Under the pieces are notes generated by a model. That model had not been told where the DNA came from. It made no database searches and saw nothing but the letters and a program-made list of their open reading frames with translations. A DNA stretch of 64,000 nt, taken from the NCBI RefSeq assembly GCF_946478785.1, contig NZ_CAMLDD010000018.1, forward strand, positions 43,463 to 107,462, in the 5' to 3' direction. The stretch is from an uncultured Flavobacterium sp. Its GTDB lineage: Bacteria; Bacteroidota; Bacteroidia; Flavobacteriales; Flavobacteriaceae. This document shows, piece after piece, positions 53,459 to 64,000 of this stretch; position 1 is the first letter of the stretch; each line of letters opens with the position of its first letter. The position numbers and the translations under genes were made by a program.

Positions 53459-55435
53459 ATGAAAAAACTTTACGCAAAGGGCTTTTTTTTATTGGCATTT
53501 TTTATGCTGAGTACAATGCCTTTACCTATTTTGGCACAGCAAAATATAGTTCCGGGAGCTGTAAAAGATCCTTATTTCTGGATTAAACCCAGAAATAATG
53601 CTGATGCCTATTATTGGGAAAGCCTGACAAAAGAAGAGGGGAGAATTTCTGAAAAAAAGCAAAGAGGAGCGGCTTTTAATTTCAACCCGAGTATTGTTTT
53701 TGATACAGCGCAGGATTCCCTGATCTTGCCTTTGGGAACAGAAACTAAAAGACGCCAGACCTTATTTATGGTCTATAAAGTAAAAGACAGTTTGAAAGAA
53801 CAATTCTTGTGGACGATAAACGATCCTCAAAAAACACTTTCAGTTGCGACAAATAAACGTTTGGTTGATTTAAAAAAGTACTCCTACCAATCCTATCAGG
53901 AAAAGATAAAACCTCATAAAGCAAACATTCATTTTTTTCAACAGAACATTACGGATAGTGTTGCAAAGTTATCGTCATTAACGATTGGTAAAAAATCTAA
54001 GTTTGAGAAACTCCCACCGGAAGACTTTAAAGGAAATATGAGTGAAATTCTGGTTTATAACAGGGTTTTATCCGGCAAAGAAACCCAAAAAGTAGCCAGT
54101 TATCTCGGAATTAAATATGGAATTTCACTCTCACAATTTGAAAGTAAAAACTATCTCAACAGTCAGGGCGAAACTATTTGGGATATCGAAGATCATAAGA
54201 ATTTTGATTCTTCAATTACCGGAGTGGGAAGAGATGATGCCAGCGGGTTACTGCAGCTAAAGAGCAGCAACATGATCGACGAAGGATTGTTGACCATGGA
54301 ACTAAAAAGTAAATCCAATACAATCCCCAATAATTACTTTGTTTTTTGGAGTGATAACGGAAAAAACCTCTTAGTCAAAAAACAGGAACAGGGAGAACCA
54401 ATTGGTGTTACAAGACAATGGCAATTGGATTTTATAAATCCAACAGATCTTAGTCTTGACTGGACTTTTAACCCTTCTTTTATAAAAGGCACTTTACCCA
54501 AAGACACCTTTTACTGGTTGTTGGTTGATTATTCTGGAAAAGGAACCTATGACGAAAAAGATTCAGAATATATTCGTTTGGGCAGCACCTCAAATACAGA
54601 AAAATTAGTGCTGAACGATTTTAACTGGAACAAACAAAAAACAGGAAAAACCAGGTTTACCCTTAAAATTGCACCCGAAATGTTCAGCAGGGTCTGGATT
54701 ACTCAGGCTACTTGTGGCGTGGCGGGATCAGGCCAGTTAAATTATTCCATTGAAGGCGGCGTAGCTCCCTTTACGGTTACCGTTAAAAAAGAAGGAAGTG
54801 ATGTGGTTGTAAAACAATGGAATCAGGCTGCAAAAAGCACCACAGGAGTACAGCTTTCTTCAGGTACGTATGATTATATAGTGAGGGACGGAAAAGGGAA
54901 TTTATACTCAGAAACCGTCTTTGTAGCCGATAAACAAGGAACGTTTCCGAATTTAAAATCAGATTATTTTTTAACGAACGGAAACGCTTTGGTATTGGAT
55001 GCAAGTGCAGGGCTGCCAGCAGGGAATTATCAATACCAATGGTTTTATGAAGGCGATTTTATAGATAATAACCCTAAAATTCTGGTGGATCAGCCAGGTA
55101 ATTACGAACTACGATTGGTTAATGGTCAGGAATGTAAAACGGCTACCAAGATTGCCATCGCTTCTGATGGAAAAGAGATTACCAATTCGAGTGTAATTAT
55201 TTTATATCCTAATCCAACAACAGACGGTCATTTTTCTGTGGCAATGCAATATCCACATAAGACAGATGTAAATATTAGTATTTACGCTCTAACAGGAGCA
55301 CTTATAAAAGAAAAGCGCCTTACTCAAATAGAAACTTATTTATATGATGATACCATCAATAGTTCATCTGGAATGTATCTGGTGTCTGTTAGTTCAGAAT
55401 TTGGCACAAAAACTTTTAAAGTTATTAAGAAGTAA
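53459..55435 (+). CDS. Type IX-secreted protein with lectin-like domain
   Basis: A 658-residue exported protein (signal ending PILAQ). Residues about 25-260 form a concanavalin-like domain with QTLFMVYKV and SEILVYNRVLSGKETQKV. Next is a segment with GVGRDDASGLLQLKSS, common in Bacteroidota surface proteins, and then a PKD/Ig-like part (NYQYQWFYEGDFID). The end (IILYPNPTTDGHFSV ... GMYLVSVSS ... TFKVIKK) is a type A sorting domain for the type IX secretion system. It is 11 bases after the second barrel gene. Confidence 0.88.
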   Translation: MKKLYAKGFFLLAFFMLSTMPLPILAQQNIVPGAVKDPYFWIKPRNNADAYYWESLTKEEGRISEKKQRGAAFNFNPSIVFDTAQDSLILPLGTETKRRQTLFMVYKVKDSLKEQFLWTINDPQKTLSVATNKRLVDLKKYSYQSYQEKIKPHKANIHFFQQNITDSVAKLSSLTIGKKSKFEKLPPEDFKGNMSEILVYNRVLSGKETQKVASYLGIKYGISLSQFESKNYLNSQGETIWDIEDHKNFDSSITGVGRDDASGLLQLKSSNMIDEGLLTMELKSKSNTIPNNYFVFWSDNGKNLLVKKQEQGEPIGVTRQWQLDFINPTDLSLDWTFNPSFIKGTLPKDTFYWLLVDYSGKGTYDEKDSEYIRLGSTSNTEKLVLNDFNWNKQKTGKTRFTLKIAPEMFSRVWITQATCGVAGSGQLNYSIEGGVAPFTVTVKKEGSDVVVKQWNQAAKSTTGVQLSSGTYDYIVRDGKGNLYSETVFVADKQGTFPNLKSDYFLTNGNALVLDASAGLPAGNYQYQWFYEGDFIDNNPKILVDQPGNYELRLVNGQECKTATKIAIASDGKEITNSSVIILYPNPTTDGHFSVAMQYPHKTDVNISIYALTGALIKEKRLTQIETYLYDDTINSSSGMYLVSVSSEFGTKTFKVIKK

Positions 55436-55479
55436 TTTAAAAAAATAAACGATTTCCCCATCATCGATTAACCTTCTTT

Positions 55480-58400
55480 ATGAAAGATAAAATTATACTA
55501 CTGGTGTTCCTAATAGGTACATTTTTGTTCGCCGCAAATTTTGGACCATACAAAATAGCTTCTTTATTTACTGAAACGACTTTTGAAAAAAAATTGGCTG
55601 TTTCAAAAACAGATTCTACAGCTATTGCTAAAAACGAAACCAAAAACACAAAAATATTTTCGGCAGATATAGCTGAAGGAATTATTGGTGTTGCCGATGC
55701 TTCTGATGTGGATGATGCTTATGATAACGTTTTTCATCTTAAAGTAGATGCTTTACCTGAAAATGGAGAAAATGCTTATCTGGAATACGACTTATACGGA
55801 TACGATCAGGCAGCATCGATTTCCAGAAGTTTAAACAATCAGCCCAGTATCGGAGGGCAATTTTTATCCCAAAATAAAAACTGGAACAGACAATCGGAAC
55901 TGCTTTCTGAAAAATCATTGCGCTCCGGAGATAACGTTTTGTTGTTTACGGCTCCAGAAGGCATTGCAAATTCGTACCGAATCAAAAATGTCCGCATCGT
56001 TTACAAATCTGCTCTTGCTTCAACTGATTTTATTTTATTACAATCAGAAAATAAACTCTACATAAAAGGGACCAATTTCCCTTCTCAAATTAGAAAAATG
56101 AGTATTGGCGGTATTTCCATTGATGTTAATCAGCCTGAATTTGAATTGGTTTTTGATGCTTCAGAAATAGAAAAATCAATTACAGTTACCAAAGAAACGG
56201 CAAAAGGAGTTATTGCTACTGAAAAATTAGAGCTAAGACAATTTTTAAAAGTTGATAGCTACAGGCCATTAGAAAATGCAAGAGAAAAAGTTTTTAGAAA
56301 CATCAATTTTGAAACAGAAAACAAACTGGGTTATAAAGATTTTTCAGCTGTTTTTCCTATTGGGGCTTTAAAAAATAATGTGACCGTTTCTGTAAGCGGA
56401 TTACGTAAAATAGACATTGCCCCGCTAAATTCAGCCATGGTCAATGTAACAGGAACAATTGCCGGATACAGGTTATTGCCACACGGAACTATTTTTGAAA
56501 AAGCCGTGACTTTATCAATTCCATTTGATAAAAAAGCAATACCGGAAGGATATACAGAGAAAGACATCAATGTATTTTATTTTGATGAAAATAAAAGATT
56601 GTGGCAGGAAGTAACTAAAGATTCACTGGATATCAAACAAGGAATCATTAAGGCAAAAACCACTCACTTTACCGATTTTATTGCCGGAATTATTAAAATG
56701 CCAGAGTCCCCTGAGACTTCAGGATATACACCAACGAGTATCAAAGACTTAAAAGCAGCAAGTCCTTTAGTTGGAATCCAGTCCATTGCACCGCCTTCGG
56801 CAAACGGAAGAGGAACAGCAAGTACAGGATTTTCAATTGTGATTCCAAATGGAAGAGGTGGCATGCAGCCTTCACTGAACCTGCAATATGACAGTGACGG
56901 CGGACACAGCTGGGCAGGAATGGGCTGGGATATTTCGGCACCTGCTGTTAGTATCGAAACCCGTTGGGGAGCGCCAAGATATGATAGCAATCAGGAAACC
57001 GAATCCTACTCCATTGCCGGAGAAGCTTTGATTCCAAACACACACCGTGCTGCCTGGGTGGGCAGAACGGCTGACAAACAATTTTATCCAAGACGGGAAG
57101 GTGCTTTTCAGCAGATCATCCGTAAAGGTTCGTCTCCTAAAAATTATTATTGGGTTGTAAAAGATAAAAGCGGTGTTGCCAGTTATTACGGAGGAACGGC
57201 TTCGGGCCTTGCATCAAATGGTGTTTTGCAGGATGCAAACGGAAATATCGGACATTGGGCACTTTGTCTTCAAGTCGATTTAAAAGGAAATACAGTTGAA
57301 TACGAATACGATAAACGCGATGGAGAATTATATCTCAAAAAAGTCTATTACACCGGTTTTGGTTCTCAAAAAGGAAATTATAATGTCACTTTCATAAAAA
57401 ATGCTGATTTAGGAGAAGCAAACCGCCCTGACGTTCAGGTTTCGGCCAGATTGGGTTTCAGGCAGGTGAACAATCAGTTGTTACGTAAAATCGAAGTACG
57501 CTACAAAAGCGATATGGTACGCAGTTACGAACTGAATTATAAAGAAGGTGCTTTTAAGAAAACGCTATTAAAATCAGTTTCAGAATATGATTCGGAATCT
57601 AAATTATTTTATACCAATACGCTTGATTATTTTGATGATGTTCGGGATGCTTCGGGGAAATATAATCCTTTTGGAGCAGAGCAGAGTTGGAGTGTTCCGG
57701 GAGATAATCTGGTCAACACCGCCATCCCTTCTTATAACGATATCTTATTTTCAGGACATCATTCACTGGTAAGCAGTTCTGAAGGATCAACTGTTGGCAT
57801 CAATTATCGTATTGGAGTTGGATTTGTAGGGCAATCCGGTAATTTAAAACCATTTACCGTTGGAGGGCATGGTGGAAATGGCTGGGGAACCACAGATACA
57901 GCTGTATTATTGGAGGATCTTGACGGGGACGGATTGCCTGACAAAGTATTTAAAAATAAGGATGGTGTTTTTTACCGAAAAAATTTATCCGCTGCAGGTC
58001 AGAACTCGTTTGGAGAAATGCAGGAAATCAATATCGGCGATATTGGATATTCTAAAACTACCTCGTTTAGCTGGGGTGTAGACTTGAATCTTAAATTTGG
58101 AAATGTTGGTTACGATCAGCAGCGTTCCACCAGCAAAACAAAAATCTATTTTATGGATTTTAATGGTGATGGACTAATCGATTATGTTCGTAACGGACAA
58201 GTATACTACAATAGATTGGTAAACGGGGTTCCAACTTTCAAAAACAGCAGTTCAGGAACACCCTCACCGGTTGCAGGAGGCGGAGATATAACAATACCGG
58301 GAACGAGTACGCTTTCAGTTGAAGAAATAGAAAAACAAAATCCGCTGCATGATGTGGTCCGTATGTGGGAAGCGCCTGCAAAAGGAATTGTTTCAGTTTC

Positions 58401-61400
58401 GCATCAGTATCAATTAGTGCAGGAAACAGCCCCTGAGAGAATAAAAGCCCGCACAGAATATGTTAATAATGCAGGCGAAGACAAGGCAGACGGTGTTCGT
58501 TTATACTTTCAAAAAGGAAACCAATTGCTTTGGGATGAGGCCATTGGTGCTACTGATTATACTGTCAAAACCAAACAAAATACAGCAATTTCTGTTGAAA
58601 AAGGAGAACGTCTGTATTTTAGGGTAAGCGCTTTAAGAGACGGAAATTTTGATACTGTAATTTGGGACCCTGTAATTACTTATTCGCAGGTAAAACAATT
58701 TGACAGAGGGATTAACAATCTAATTACAAGCGATTTTACAGTTCCTGCCAATCTACAGGATGCCAATTTATACTCGTTGGCAACCTATAAGGCAAGTAGC
58801 GATTTTTTGAGCAGCAACAACACGACAAAAGTAATTCCGGTAGCAGGAAATGTTCTCTTTAAAGGGATATTAAATAAGCCTGTTACTTCAGATCATATTA
58901 GATTAGTTATCACTAAAACCTATCTTGGACAGACAAATCCGCCTGTCATTTTATTCGAAAAGACCTTTTTAGCAAACGAAGTGGCTTCCTTTGATTTGGC
59001 TTCTGTAAATCTGCCGGCTTTCGAAGCAGATACACAAGTGGCTATGGCATTACAAACCCATACCAATATCAACTGGCAGACCGTTTCTTTTGCACCAACT
59101 ATTACGACTCCTTCCTATCCGGGTACGCCAGTAGAAGAAGTGCCTGTAGAAGTATCTCATTTATTATATAATAAAAGAGAAGGAAATTACAACATACCGG
59201 GCCTCACTTCTCCAGTGAGCGGAAAAGTAAAACTAAACATATTGCCACAGGACTTACTTCTGGCATCTCCTCTTCCTCCAGGGACTGTTAATGAGTACAA
59301 TGGAGAAGTCATTATTTCCGCCAAACAAAACAATGCATTATTGGCACGCAAACGCTACCAGCTTACAACGGGAACATTAACAGAAGTACTAAATGCTTTT
59401 GATAATTCAGTTATTTATCCCGATGCGGTTTTAGGCGTTCCGATTCAGTTGGAAATTACAGTTTCAAATCCGGAATCAGTCACTATTCTCAGAAATTATC
59501 CAAAACAAAACGCCCTGGATATTCAGGTTAGGGTAACAGATTTAAAAGATCCGGCAGATCTTACAGACGATGTAATTTGGAATACTGCTACAGATGATTT
59601 TGCTATTTACAGTCTTTTAAATCCTGATGAAAGGACTTTAGGATTGTACCATCGCAATTGGGGAGGTTTTGTGGTAAACGGAAATTTAGCTTCCAATACC
59701 ATAGACCAGACAAAACTAAAACAATCGGACGCTTATAATACAGAGCCGGATTTAAACAATTCAGATCCTGAAAATTATGAAGGAAAAGGATATGAAGTTG
59801 CCGACAGCTATTTTGTATCTCTAAATCCATCCTATACCAAAACAAAATGGGAAGGTCTGGAGGAATCCATTTATATACAAGGAGGCACAATAGGAACTGC
59901 GAGATTAGGAGAAGATGATATTGCGGATTACACCGATTTTTCTTTGCCAACATTAGATGGAGGAAGCACCACGGCACTGGATTTGGTCAGCGAAAACAAA
60001 AGTAAAAGTATTGCGGCAGGATTAAATGCCGGCCCTGCCAATATGGGTTATAGTAAATCTATCGATGGAGAGTCATCTGTAACCCAGACCATGGGGGATT
60101 TTAACGGGGATCGTTTCCCGGATTATATCAGGGGAAGTGATGTACAATTAACCAAACCCGTAGGAAGCATTTCGACTGAGGTAATCAACCTGGGAGATAA
60201 TTTTAGTCATGCCGAAACCACTGCCGAAGGGCCTAGTTTTGGAGGAGGTTACAGCCACGGACAGGCCCAGACTTCTGGAGCTCTGGTAATTGGGAAAGAA
60301 GCCACGTTAAGGAGAAATGCGCAATCTGCTGCAGATAAAGAAGCAGATAAAGCAAAAAATATGCTTTCTGTAAGTGCTTCCCAGGGTTATGGTACAGATA
60401 AGGCAAAGATGATCCATTCTGATATTAACGGCGATGGATTGCCAGATAAAATAACTGATGAGGGAACGGTATTACTGAATACGGGATATGGCTTTTTAAC
60501 AGCTGAAAATTGGAATAACAATGGACTTAACGCAGGAACATCTACCGACTGGAGCGTAGGTTTAGGTTACAATTTTAATGCAGGTTCTATTACTGCAGGG
60601 GGAAACTATGCGCGTTCAACAGCAAATGGAAACAAGTCCTTTATGGATATTAATGGTGACGGACTTCCAGATAAAATTGAGTATATACTAGGTAAAATGA
60701 TCGTATCCTTAAACTTAGGAGGCTCTTTTGATACGTCAATTGATTATCCAACTTATTCTCAAATGAACCAGAATAAAAGTGTAAGTTATGGTTTCAACGC
60801 CGGTTACTCCTATGATATTCCAATTTGGCTGCTGCGTCTGACACCATCATTAGGGGCCAGTAAAGGATGGAGCACTTCGCGTTCCGAAGCGAGTTTTATG
60901 GATATTGACGGAGATGGAAATACCGATTATATCATTTCTACAGATGAGGATAATTTGAAAGTACGCCTGTCCAATATCAAAAGAACCAACAAACTAAAAA
61001 GCGTTACAAACGGAGCAGGAAACAGCTATGTTGTAGATTACGAATTACTCAAACCCAGCTATGAAAACCCTTCAGCAAAATGGGTTTTACAAACGGTTGA
61101 TGTTTTTGACGGACATACCGGAGATGGTATCGACCATTCTATTGCCAAATTCAGATACGAAGATGGATTTTTTGATCGTCGTGAAAGAGAATTTTACGGA
61201 TTCGCGAAAGTGATTCAGGAACAGATTAATGCGGCGGATAATTCGGTTTTCTCCACTACCGTTCAGGAATTTTACAACCGCGATTATTTCAGAAAAAATC
61301 TTTTAAAGCACTCTTATACGCTGGATAAAAACAACAAAATGCGTCAGGAATCAGAAAACGAATATAGTTTTATTGATGTTGCGACGCAGGCAAGCATTCC

Positions 61401-64000
61401 GGTAGCAGAATTGAGTTTGCCTTCGTGCGATGCCAAACGTATTTTTGTGGGACTGGTTCATGCCAATCAAAAAATGTACGAAGGCGGAAGCGACTATCTG
61501 GAAACCAATACCTTTAATAAATACGATGCTAGCGGAAATATCATTCAGTATGAAGATTCAGGAAATGGTGCTGCAGATGATAAGGTAACCGCAAAAATCA
61601 CTTATTACGAAAGTACTACGCCTTATTACGGCGGAATCCCAAAACAATTAGAAGTATTTACCACTGAAGGATTGAAACGCAAAAGAGCCACAATAATCAA
61701 TCCTACAACGGCAGAAGTGACGCAGATAAAAAACTACATTGCTGCAGATAAGATTGCCATTACAGATATTGCATACGATACTTACGGAAACCTGCAGAAA
61801 ATTACAGGTCCTGCCAATCATAAGGCACAGCGTATGACTTTGGAATATGTTTTTGATCCAGAAAATCATCAATACATGACCGAAATCAAAGATGCTTTTG
61901 GGTATCAGAATAAAATGGAGTACAATTACCGTTTTGGTATTCCTATAAAAACAACAGACCGTAACGATCAAAGCACGATTTATACGCTTGATAGCAAAGG
62001 AAGAATGGCAACGATAAAAGCACCTTATGAGATTGCTTCGGGCAAACCCTATACGATTGCTTACGAATATTTCCCGCAAGCTAAAGTACCGTATGCCAAA
62101 ACACGTAACTACGATCCTGAATTAGACAAGGATATTGAAACCTACACCTACACTGATGGATTAGGAAGGGCTTTGCAGGTCAAAAAAACAGCCAGTCTAT
62201 TTACTGCGGCAGGAAGCCCGGACAAGGAAGCGCAAATCGTTTCAGGAAAAGTAATTTATGATGGTTTAGGAAGACCAATAACCAGTTATTACCCAACGAC
62301 CACAACAACAATAGACAATAATTTCAGCACCGCAGTATCAAATGTAACGCCAACAAAAACCGAATACGATGAAGTGGATCGTGCCGTAAAAGTGACTTTA
62401 CCTGATGGAAGTACCAATACTACCACTTTTGCACTCGATAATTATGACGGCCTGCCGGTTTTACGAACCACACAAACAGATGCTCTAAACAAAACAAGCC
62501 AGACCTATACCGATGCAACAGGACAAAACCTGGCCAGCATGCAAAATGATTTGCTGACGAAGTTTGATACCAATGCATTAGGCGAAATGATAAAAGTAAC
62601 CGATGCCATGGATCATATTACCAAAAGCAGTTACGACTGGCTGGGCAGACGAATTGAATTTACACATCCTGATGCCGGAACAACGACCATGCAGTACGAT
62701 TTGGCAGGAAATTTAACTTCGCGTATTACACAGGATATTAAAAATACGGTGCCCAATGGCGGTGCCATCGAATATGTGTATAATTACAACCGATTAGAAA
62801 GTATAAAATATCCTAAAAACCCTCAGAATAATGTACAATACAACTATGGCAAGGCCGACGGAACAGCATCACGCCGTGGCAGATTGTGGTTTGTACAGGA
62901 TGCCAGCGGCGGTCAGGAATTTTTCTACGGAAAATTAGGCGAAGTCGAAAAAGAAATCCGAACGCTTCGTATTACGCCAACCGATATTCAAACCTATATT
63001 TCACAATATGAATACGATACCTGGAACCGAATACAGAAAATGACGTATCCTGACGGCGAGGTTGTGGAATATACCTATAACCGTGCGGGAAATTTGCATA
63101 GCATGAAGGGTAAAAAAGAAAGCCATACCTATGATTACATCAAACAATTAAGTTATGATGAGTTTGAGCAGCGCAAATATTTAAAATACGGCAACGATAC
63201 CGAAACCAATTATACCTACGATGCCGTTATGCGAAGATTACAGCAGCTGCAGGTAAAAAGCGGTACCAGACAGGTGATGAACAACAGTTACAGTTATGAC
63301 TTGGTTGGAAATGTGTTGGGCATAAAAAATACCGCTCCAATTGTAAACAATTCCTTGGGCGGAACATCAAACCATGAATACCAATACGATGATTTTTACA
63401 GGTTGAAGTCTGCGAAAGCCATCTATCAGGGCGAGTTTACAAAAGCCAGCTATGAGCTGAATATGAGCTATAACAAAATGCACAATATAACCAAGAAAGA
63501 TTTAGTTCATACGGTAAACAATGAGCAGAAAGGCTATGTACTGGATTATAATTATGACAACGAACTGCATCCCAACGCGCCAAACAAAATTGCCGAGTCA
63601 GGAAAAAACGAACCAAGGGAATATGTCTACGATGGCAACGGAAACCCAACAAGTTATACTGAAGAAAAGAGTTTCAGAAAAATGACATGGGACGAAGAAA
63701 ATCGTCTGATGGGAATTAATGACAACGGGAGAATCCATCAATATACTTATGATGCAGCAGGCGAACGCATAATTAAAAGCTCAGGCGATTCTCAGAATGT
63801 GGCGATTAATGGGCAAACCGCTGCCACAATTGTACACACAGATGATTATACAGGTTATGTTTCTCCATATTTTGTAATAAGCAAGGGGAAATTTACCAAG
63901 CATTATTTTGAAGGAGCAGGAAGAATTGTAAGCAAGTTAGGAAACGGATCATTTGCACAGCCATTGAAATTGACTGCAGGAGGGGTAAACTACGGCAAGC
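55480..64000 (+). CDS. Giant SpvB/TcdB-like RHS repeat protein, partial
   Basis: Read by hand from ATG 55480; the frame is open to the right edge, so at least 2,840 residues and no stop. An N-terminal hydrophobic signal/anchor is followed by beta domains. SpvB-type segment at about 428-507 (STGFSIVIPNGRGGMQPSLN). Six FG-GAP/VCBS-like calcium motifs (DLDGDGLPDK at 813, DFNGDGLIDY, DFNGDRFPDY, DINGDGLPDK twice, DIDGDGNTDY at 1808). TcdB middle-type domain (NGAGNSYVVDYELL, EREFYGFAKV, 1831-1911), then YD/RHS repeats from about 2075 onwards. Such TcB-TcC/RHS shells enclose a C-terminal toxin; that part lies beyond the window. It follows the T9SS gene by 44 bases. Confidence 0.93.
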   Translation, partial: MKDKIILLVFLIGTFLFAANFGPYKIASLFTETTFEKKLAVSKTDSTAIAKNETKNTKIFSADIAEGIIGVADASDVDDAYDNVFHLKVDALPENGENAYLEYDLYGYDQAASISRSLNNQPSIGGQFLSQNKNWNRQSELLSEKSLRSGDNVLLFTAPEGIANSYRIKNVRIVYKSALASTDFILLQSENKLYIKGTNFPSQIRKMSIGGISIDVNQPEFELVFDASEIEKSITVTKETAKGVIATEKLELRQFLKVDSYRPLENAREKVFRNINFETENKLGYKDFSAVFPIGALKNNVTVSVSGLRKIDIAPLNSAMVNVTGTIAGYRLLPHGTIFEKAVTLSIPFDKKAIPEGYTEKDINVFYFDENKRLWQEVTKDSLDIKQGIIKAKTTHFTDFIAGIIKMPESPETSGYTPTSIKDLKAASPLVGIQSIAPPSANGRGTASTGFSIVIPNGRGGMQPSLNLQYDSDGGHSWAGMGWDISAPAVSIETRWGAPRYDSNQETESYSIAGEALIPNTHRAAWVGRTADKQFYPRREGAFQQIIRKGSSPKNYYWVVKDKSGVASYYGGTASGLASNGVLQDANGNIGHWALCLQVDLKGNTVEYEYDKRDGELYLKKVYYTGFGSQKGNYNVTFIKNADLGEANRPDVQVSARLGFRQVNNQLLRKIEVRYKSDMVRSYELNYKEGAFKKTLLKSVSEYDSESKLFYTNTLDYFDDVRDASGKYNPFGAEQSWSVPGDNLVNTAIPSYNDILFSGHHSLVSSSEGSTVGINYRIGVGFVGQSGNLKPFTVGGHGGNGWGTTDTAVLLEDLDGDGLPDKVFKNKDGVFYRKNLSAAGQNSFGEMQEINIGDIGYSKTTSFSWGVDLNLKFGNVGYDQQRSTSKTKIYFMDFNGDGLIDYVRNGQVYYNRLVNGVPTFKNSSSGTPSPVAGGGDITIPGTSTLSVEEIEKQNPLHDVVRMWEAPAKGIVSVSHQYQLVQETAPERIKARTEYVNNAGEDKADGVRLYFQKGNQLLWDEAIGATDYTVKTKQNTAISVEKGERLYFRVSALRDGNFDTVIWDPVITYSQVKQFDRGINNLITSDFTVPANLQDANLYSLATYKASSDFLSSNNTTKVIPVAGNVLFKGILNKPVTSDHIRLVITKTYLGQTNPPVILFEKTFLANEVASFDLASVNLPAFEADTQVAMALQTHTNINWQTVSFAPTITTPSYPGTPVEEVPVEVSHLLYNKREGNYNIPGLTSPVSGKVKLNILPQDLLLASPLPPGTVNEYNGEVIISAKQNNALLARKRYQLTTGTLTEVLNAFDNSVIYPDAVLGVPIQLEITVSNPESVTILRNYPKQNALDIQVRVTDLKDPADLTDDVIWNTATDDFAIYSLLNPDERTLGLYHRNWGGFVVNGNLASNTIDQTKLKQSDAYNTEPDLNNSDPENYEGKGYEVADSYFVSLNPSYTKTKWEGLEESIYIQGGTIGTARLGEDDIADYTDFSLPTLDGGSTTALDLVSENKSKSIAAGLNAGPANMGYSKSIDGESSVTQTMGDFNGDRFPDYIRGSDVQLTKPVGSISTEVINLGDNFSHAETTAEGPSFGGGYSHGQAQTSGALVIGKEATLRRNAQSAADKEADKAKNMLSVSASQGYGTDKAKMIHSDINGDGLPDKITDEGTVLLNTGYGFLTAENWNNNGLNAGTSTDWSVGLGYNFNAGSITAGGNYARSTANGNKSFMDINGDGLPDKIEYILGKMIVSLNLGGSFDTSIDYPTYSQMNQNKSVSYGFNAGYSYDIPIWLLRLTPSLGASKGWSTSRSEASFMDIDGDGNTDYIISTDEDNLKVRLSNIKRTNKLKSVTNGAGNSYVVDYELLKPSYENPSAKWVLQTVDVFDGHTGDGIDHSIAKFRYEDGFFDRREREFYGFAKVIQEQINAADNSVFSTTVQEFYNRDYFRKNLLKHSYTLDKNNKMRQESENEYSFIDVATQASIPVAELSLPSCDAKRIFVGLVHANQKMYEGGSDYLETNTFNKYDASGNIIQYEDSGNGAADDKVTAKITYYESTTPYYGGIPKQLEVFTTEGLKRKRATIINPTTAEVTQIKNYIAADKIAITDIAYDTYGNLQKITGPANHKAQRMTLEYVFDPENHQYMTEIKDAFGYQNKMEYNYRFGIPIKTTDRNDQSTIYTLDSKGRMATIKAPYEIASGKPYTIAYEYFPQAKVPYAKTRNYDPELDKDIETYTYTDGLGRALQVKKTASLFTAAGSPDKEAQIVSGKVIYDGLGRPITSYYPTTTTTIDNNFSTAVSNVTPTKTEYDEVDRAVKVTLPDGSTNTTTFALDNYDGLPVLRTTQTDALNKTSQTYTDATGQNLASMQNDLLTKFDTNALGEMIKVTDAMDHITKSSYDWLGRRIEFTHPDAGTTTMQYDLAGNLTSRITQDIKNTVPNGGAIEYVYNYNRLESIKYPKNPQNNVQYNYGKADGTASRRGRLWFVQDASGGQEFFYGKLGEVEKEIRTLRITPTDIQTYISQYEYDTWNRIQKMTYPDGEVVEYTYNRAGNLHSMKGKKESHTYDYIKQLSYDEFEQRKYLKYGNDTETNYTYDAVMRRLQQLQVKSGTRQVMNNSYSYDLVGNVLGIKNTAPIVNNSLGGTSNHEYQYDDFYRLKSAKAIYQGEFTKASYELNMSYNKMHNITKKDLVHTVNNEQKGYVLDYNYDNELHPNAPNKIAESGKNEPREYVYDGNGNPTSYTEEKSFRKMTWDEENRLMGINDNGRIHQYTYDAAGERIIKSSGDSQNVAINGQTAATIVHTDDYTGYVSPYFVISKGKFTKHYFEGAGRIVSKLGNGSFAQPLKLTAGGVNYGK

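Noticed and set aside
61648..62079. 143-residue minus-strand frame in the giant RHS gene
   Set aside because: Antisense to a continuous RHS/TcdB-like reading frame; Cys/Phe-rich composition typical of a shadow.

Overview
The window is AT-rich DNA from a Bacteroidota bacterium, most likely a Flavobacterium or close relative. The evidence is SusCD-era style glycan enzymes, Bacteroidota-type promoters (TAnnTTTG -7 boxes), many lipoproteins, a type IX secretion sorting domain, clade II NosZ and a NirK-cytochrome c fusion. No rRNA, tRNA, CRISPR array or intact transposase was seen.

Layout. 1-1462: start of a GH31 alpha-xylosidase-type lipoprotein that runs off the left edge. 1463-4239: mostly non-coding, with a frameshifted acidic gene, a tiny lipoprotein and the first copy of a hairpin-bearing dispersed repeat. 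4240-42827: a near-complete denitrification and NO-stress region. It holds nadB-ric; azurin-norB (quinol NO reductase); a TonB copper-receptor operon; cytochrome c-nosZ-nosL fusion-nosD-nosF-nosY-globin; a Crp/Fnr regulator; hemN; a second Crp/Fnr regulator; nadA; an Rrf2 regulator; a minus-strand run encoding anaerobic ribonucleotide reductase, hemerythrin and a second ric; nirK-nirV-sco-porin; narK; and a quinol-linked nitrate reductase with an unusual set of subunits (cytochrome b, NasA/NarB-type molybdoenzyme, four-cluster ferredoxin, Tat-anchored Rieske protein, two-TM protein). 42879-45935: a broken AraC-type regulator and a CopA copper ATPase. 46119-51140: small accessory genes (SDR, SnoaL-like proteins, AraC, HxlR, DUF2798) mixed with repeat copies 2 and 3 and decayed genes. 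52004-64000: two outer-membrane barrels, a type IX-sorted lectin-like protein and a giant SpvB/Tc-toxin/RHS protein of at least 2,840 residues that leaves the window.

How it fits together. Nitrate enters by NarK and is reduced by the molybdoenzyme complex. NirK makes NO, NorB makes N2O, and NosZ makes N2. Copper for NirK, azurin and NosZ is probably supplied by the TonB receptor, the Met/His-rich lipoprotein, SCO, NosD/F/Y/L. Ric, hemerythrin, globin and the Rrf2 regulator deal with NO damage. Seven TGAY-N4-RTCA palindromes serve eight putative promoters, and in all eight the first base of a Bacteroidota -7 box lies 29.5 bp from the palindrome centre. This fits class II activation by a Crp/Fnr/Dnr protein and defines a regulon that includes the copper-receptor operon and one previously unlisted small transcript.

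Most notable points: the fixed-spacing regulon; a class III ribonucleotide reductase whose glycyl-radical motif sits in a separate 54-residue ORF, in frame after a TGA; a NosL fusion with an internal lipobox; a possible regulated small RNA/peptide at 20130-20204; direct repeats with a covarying hairpin on both sides of the denitrification region; and several fossil genes (nadA remnant, araC, others).
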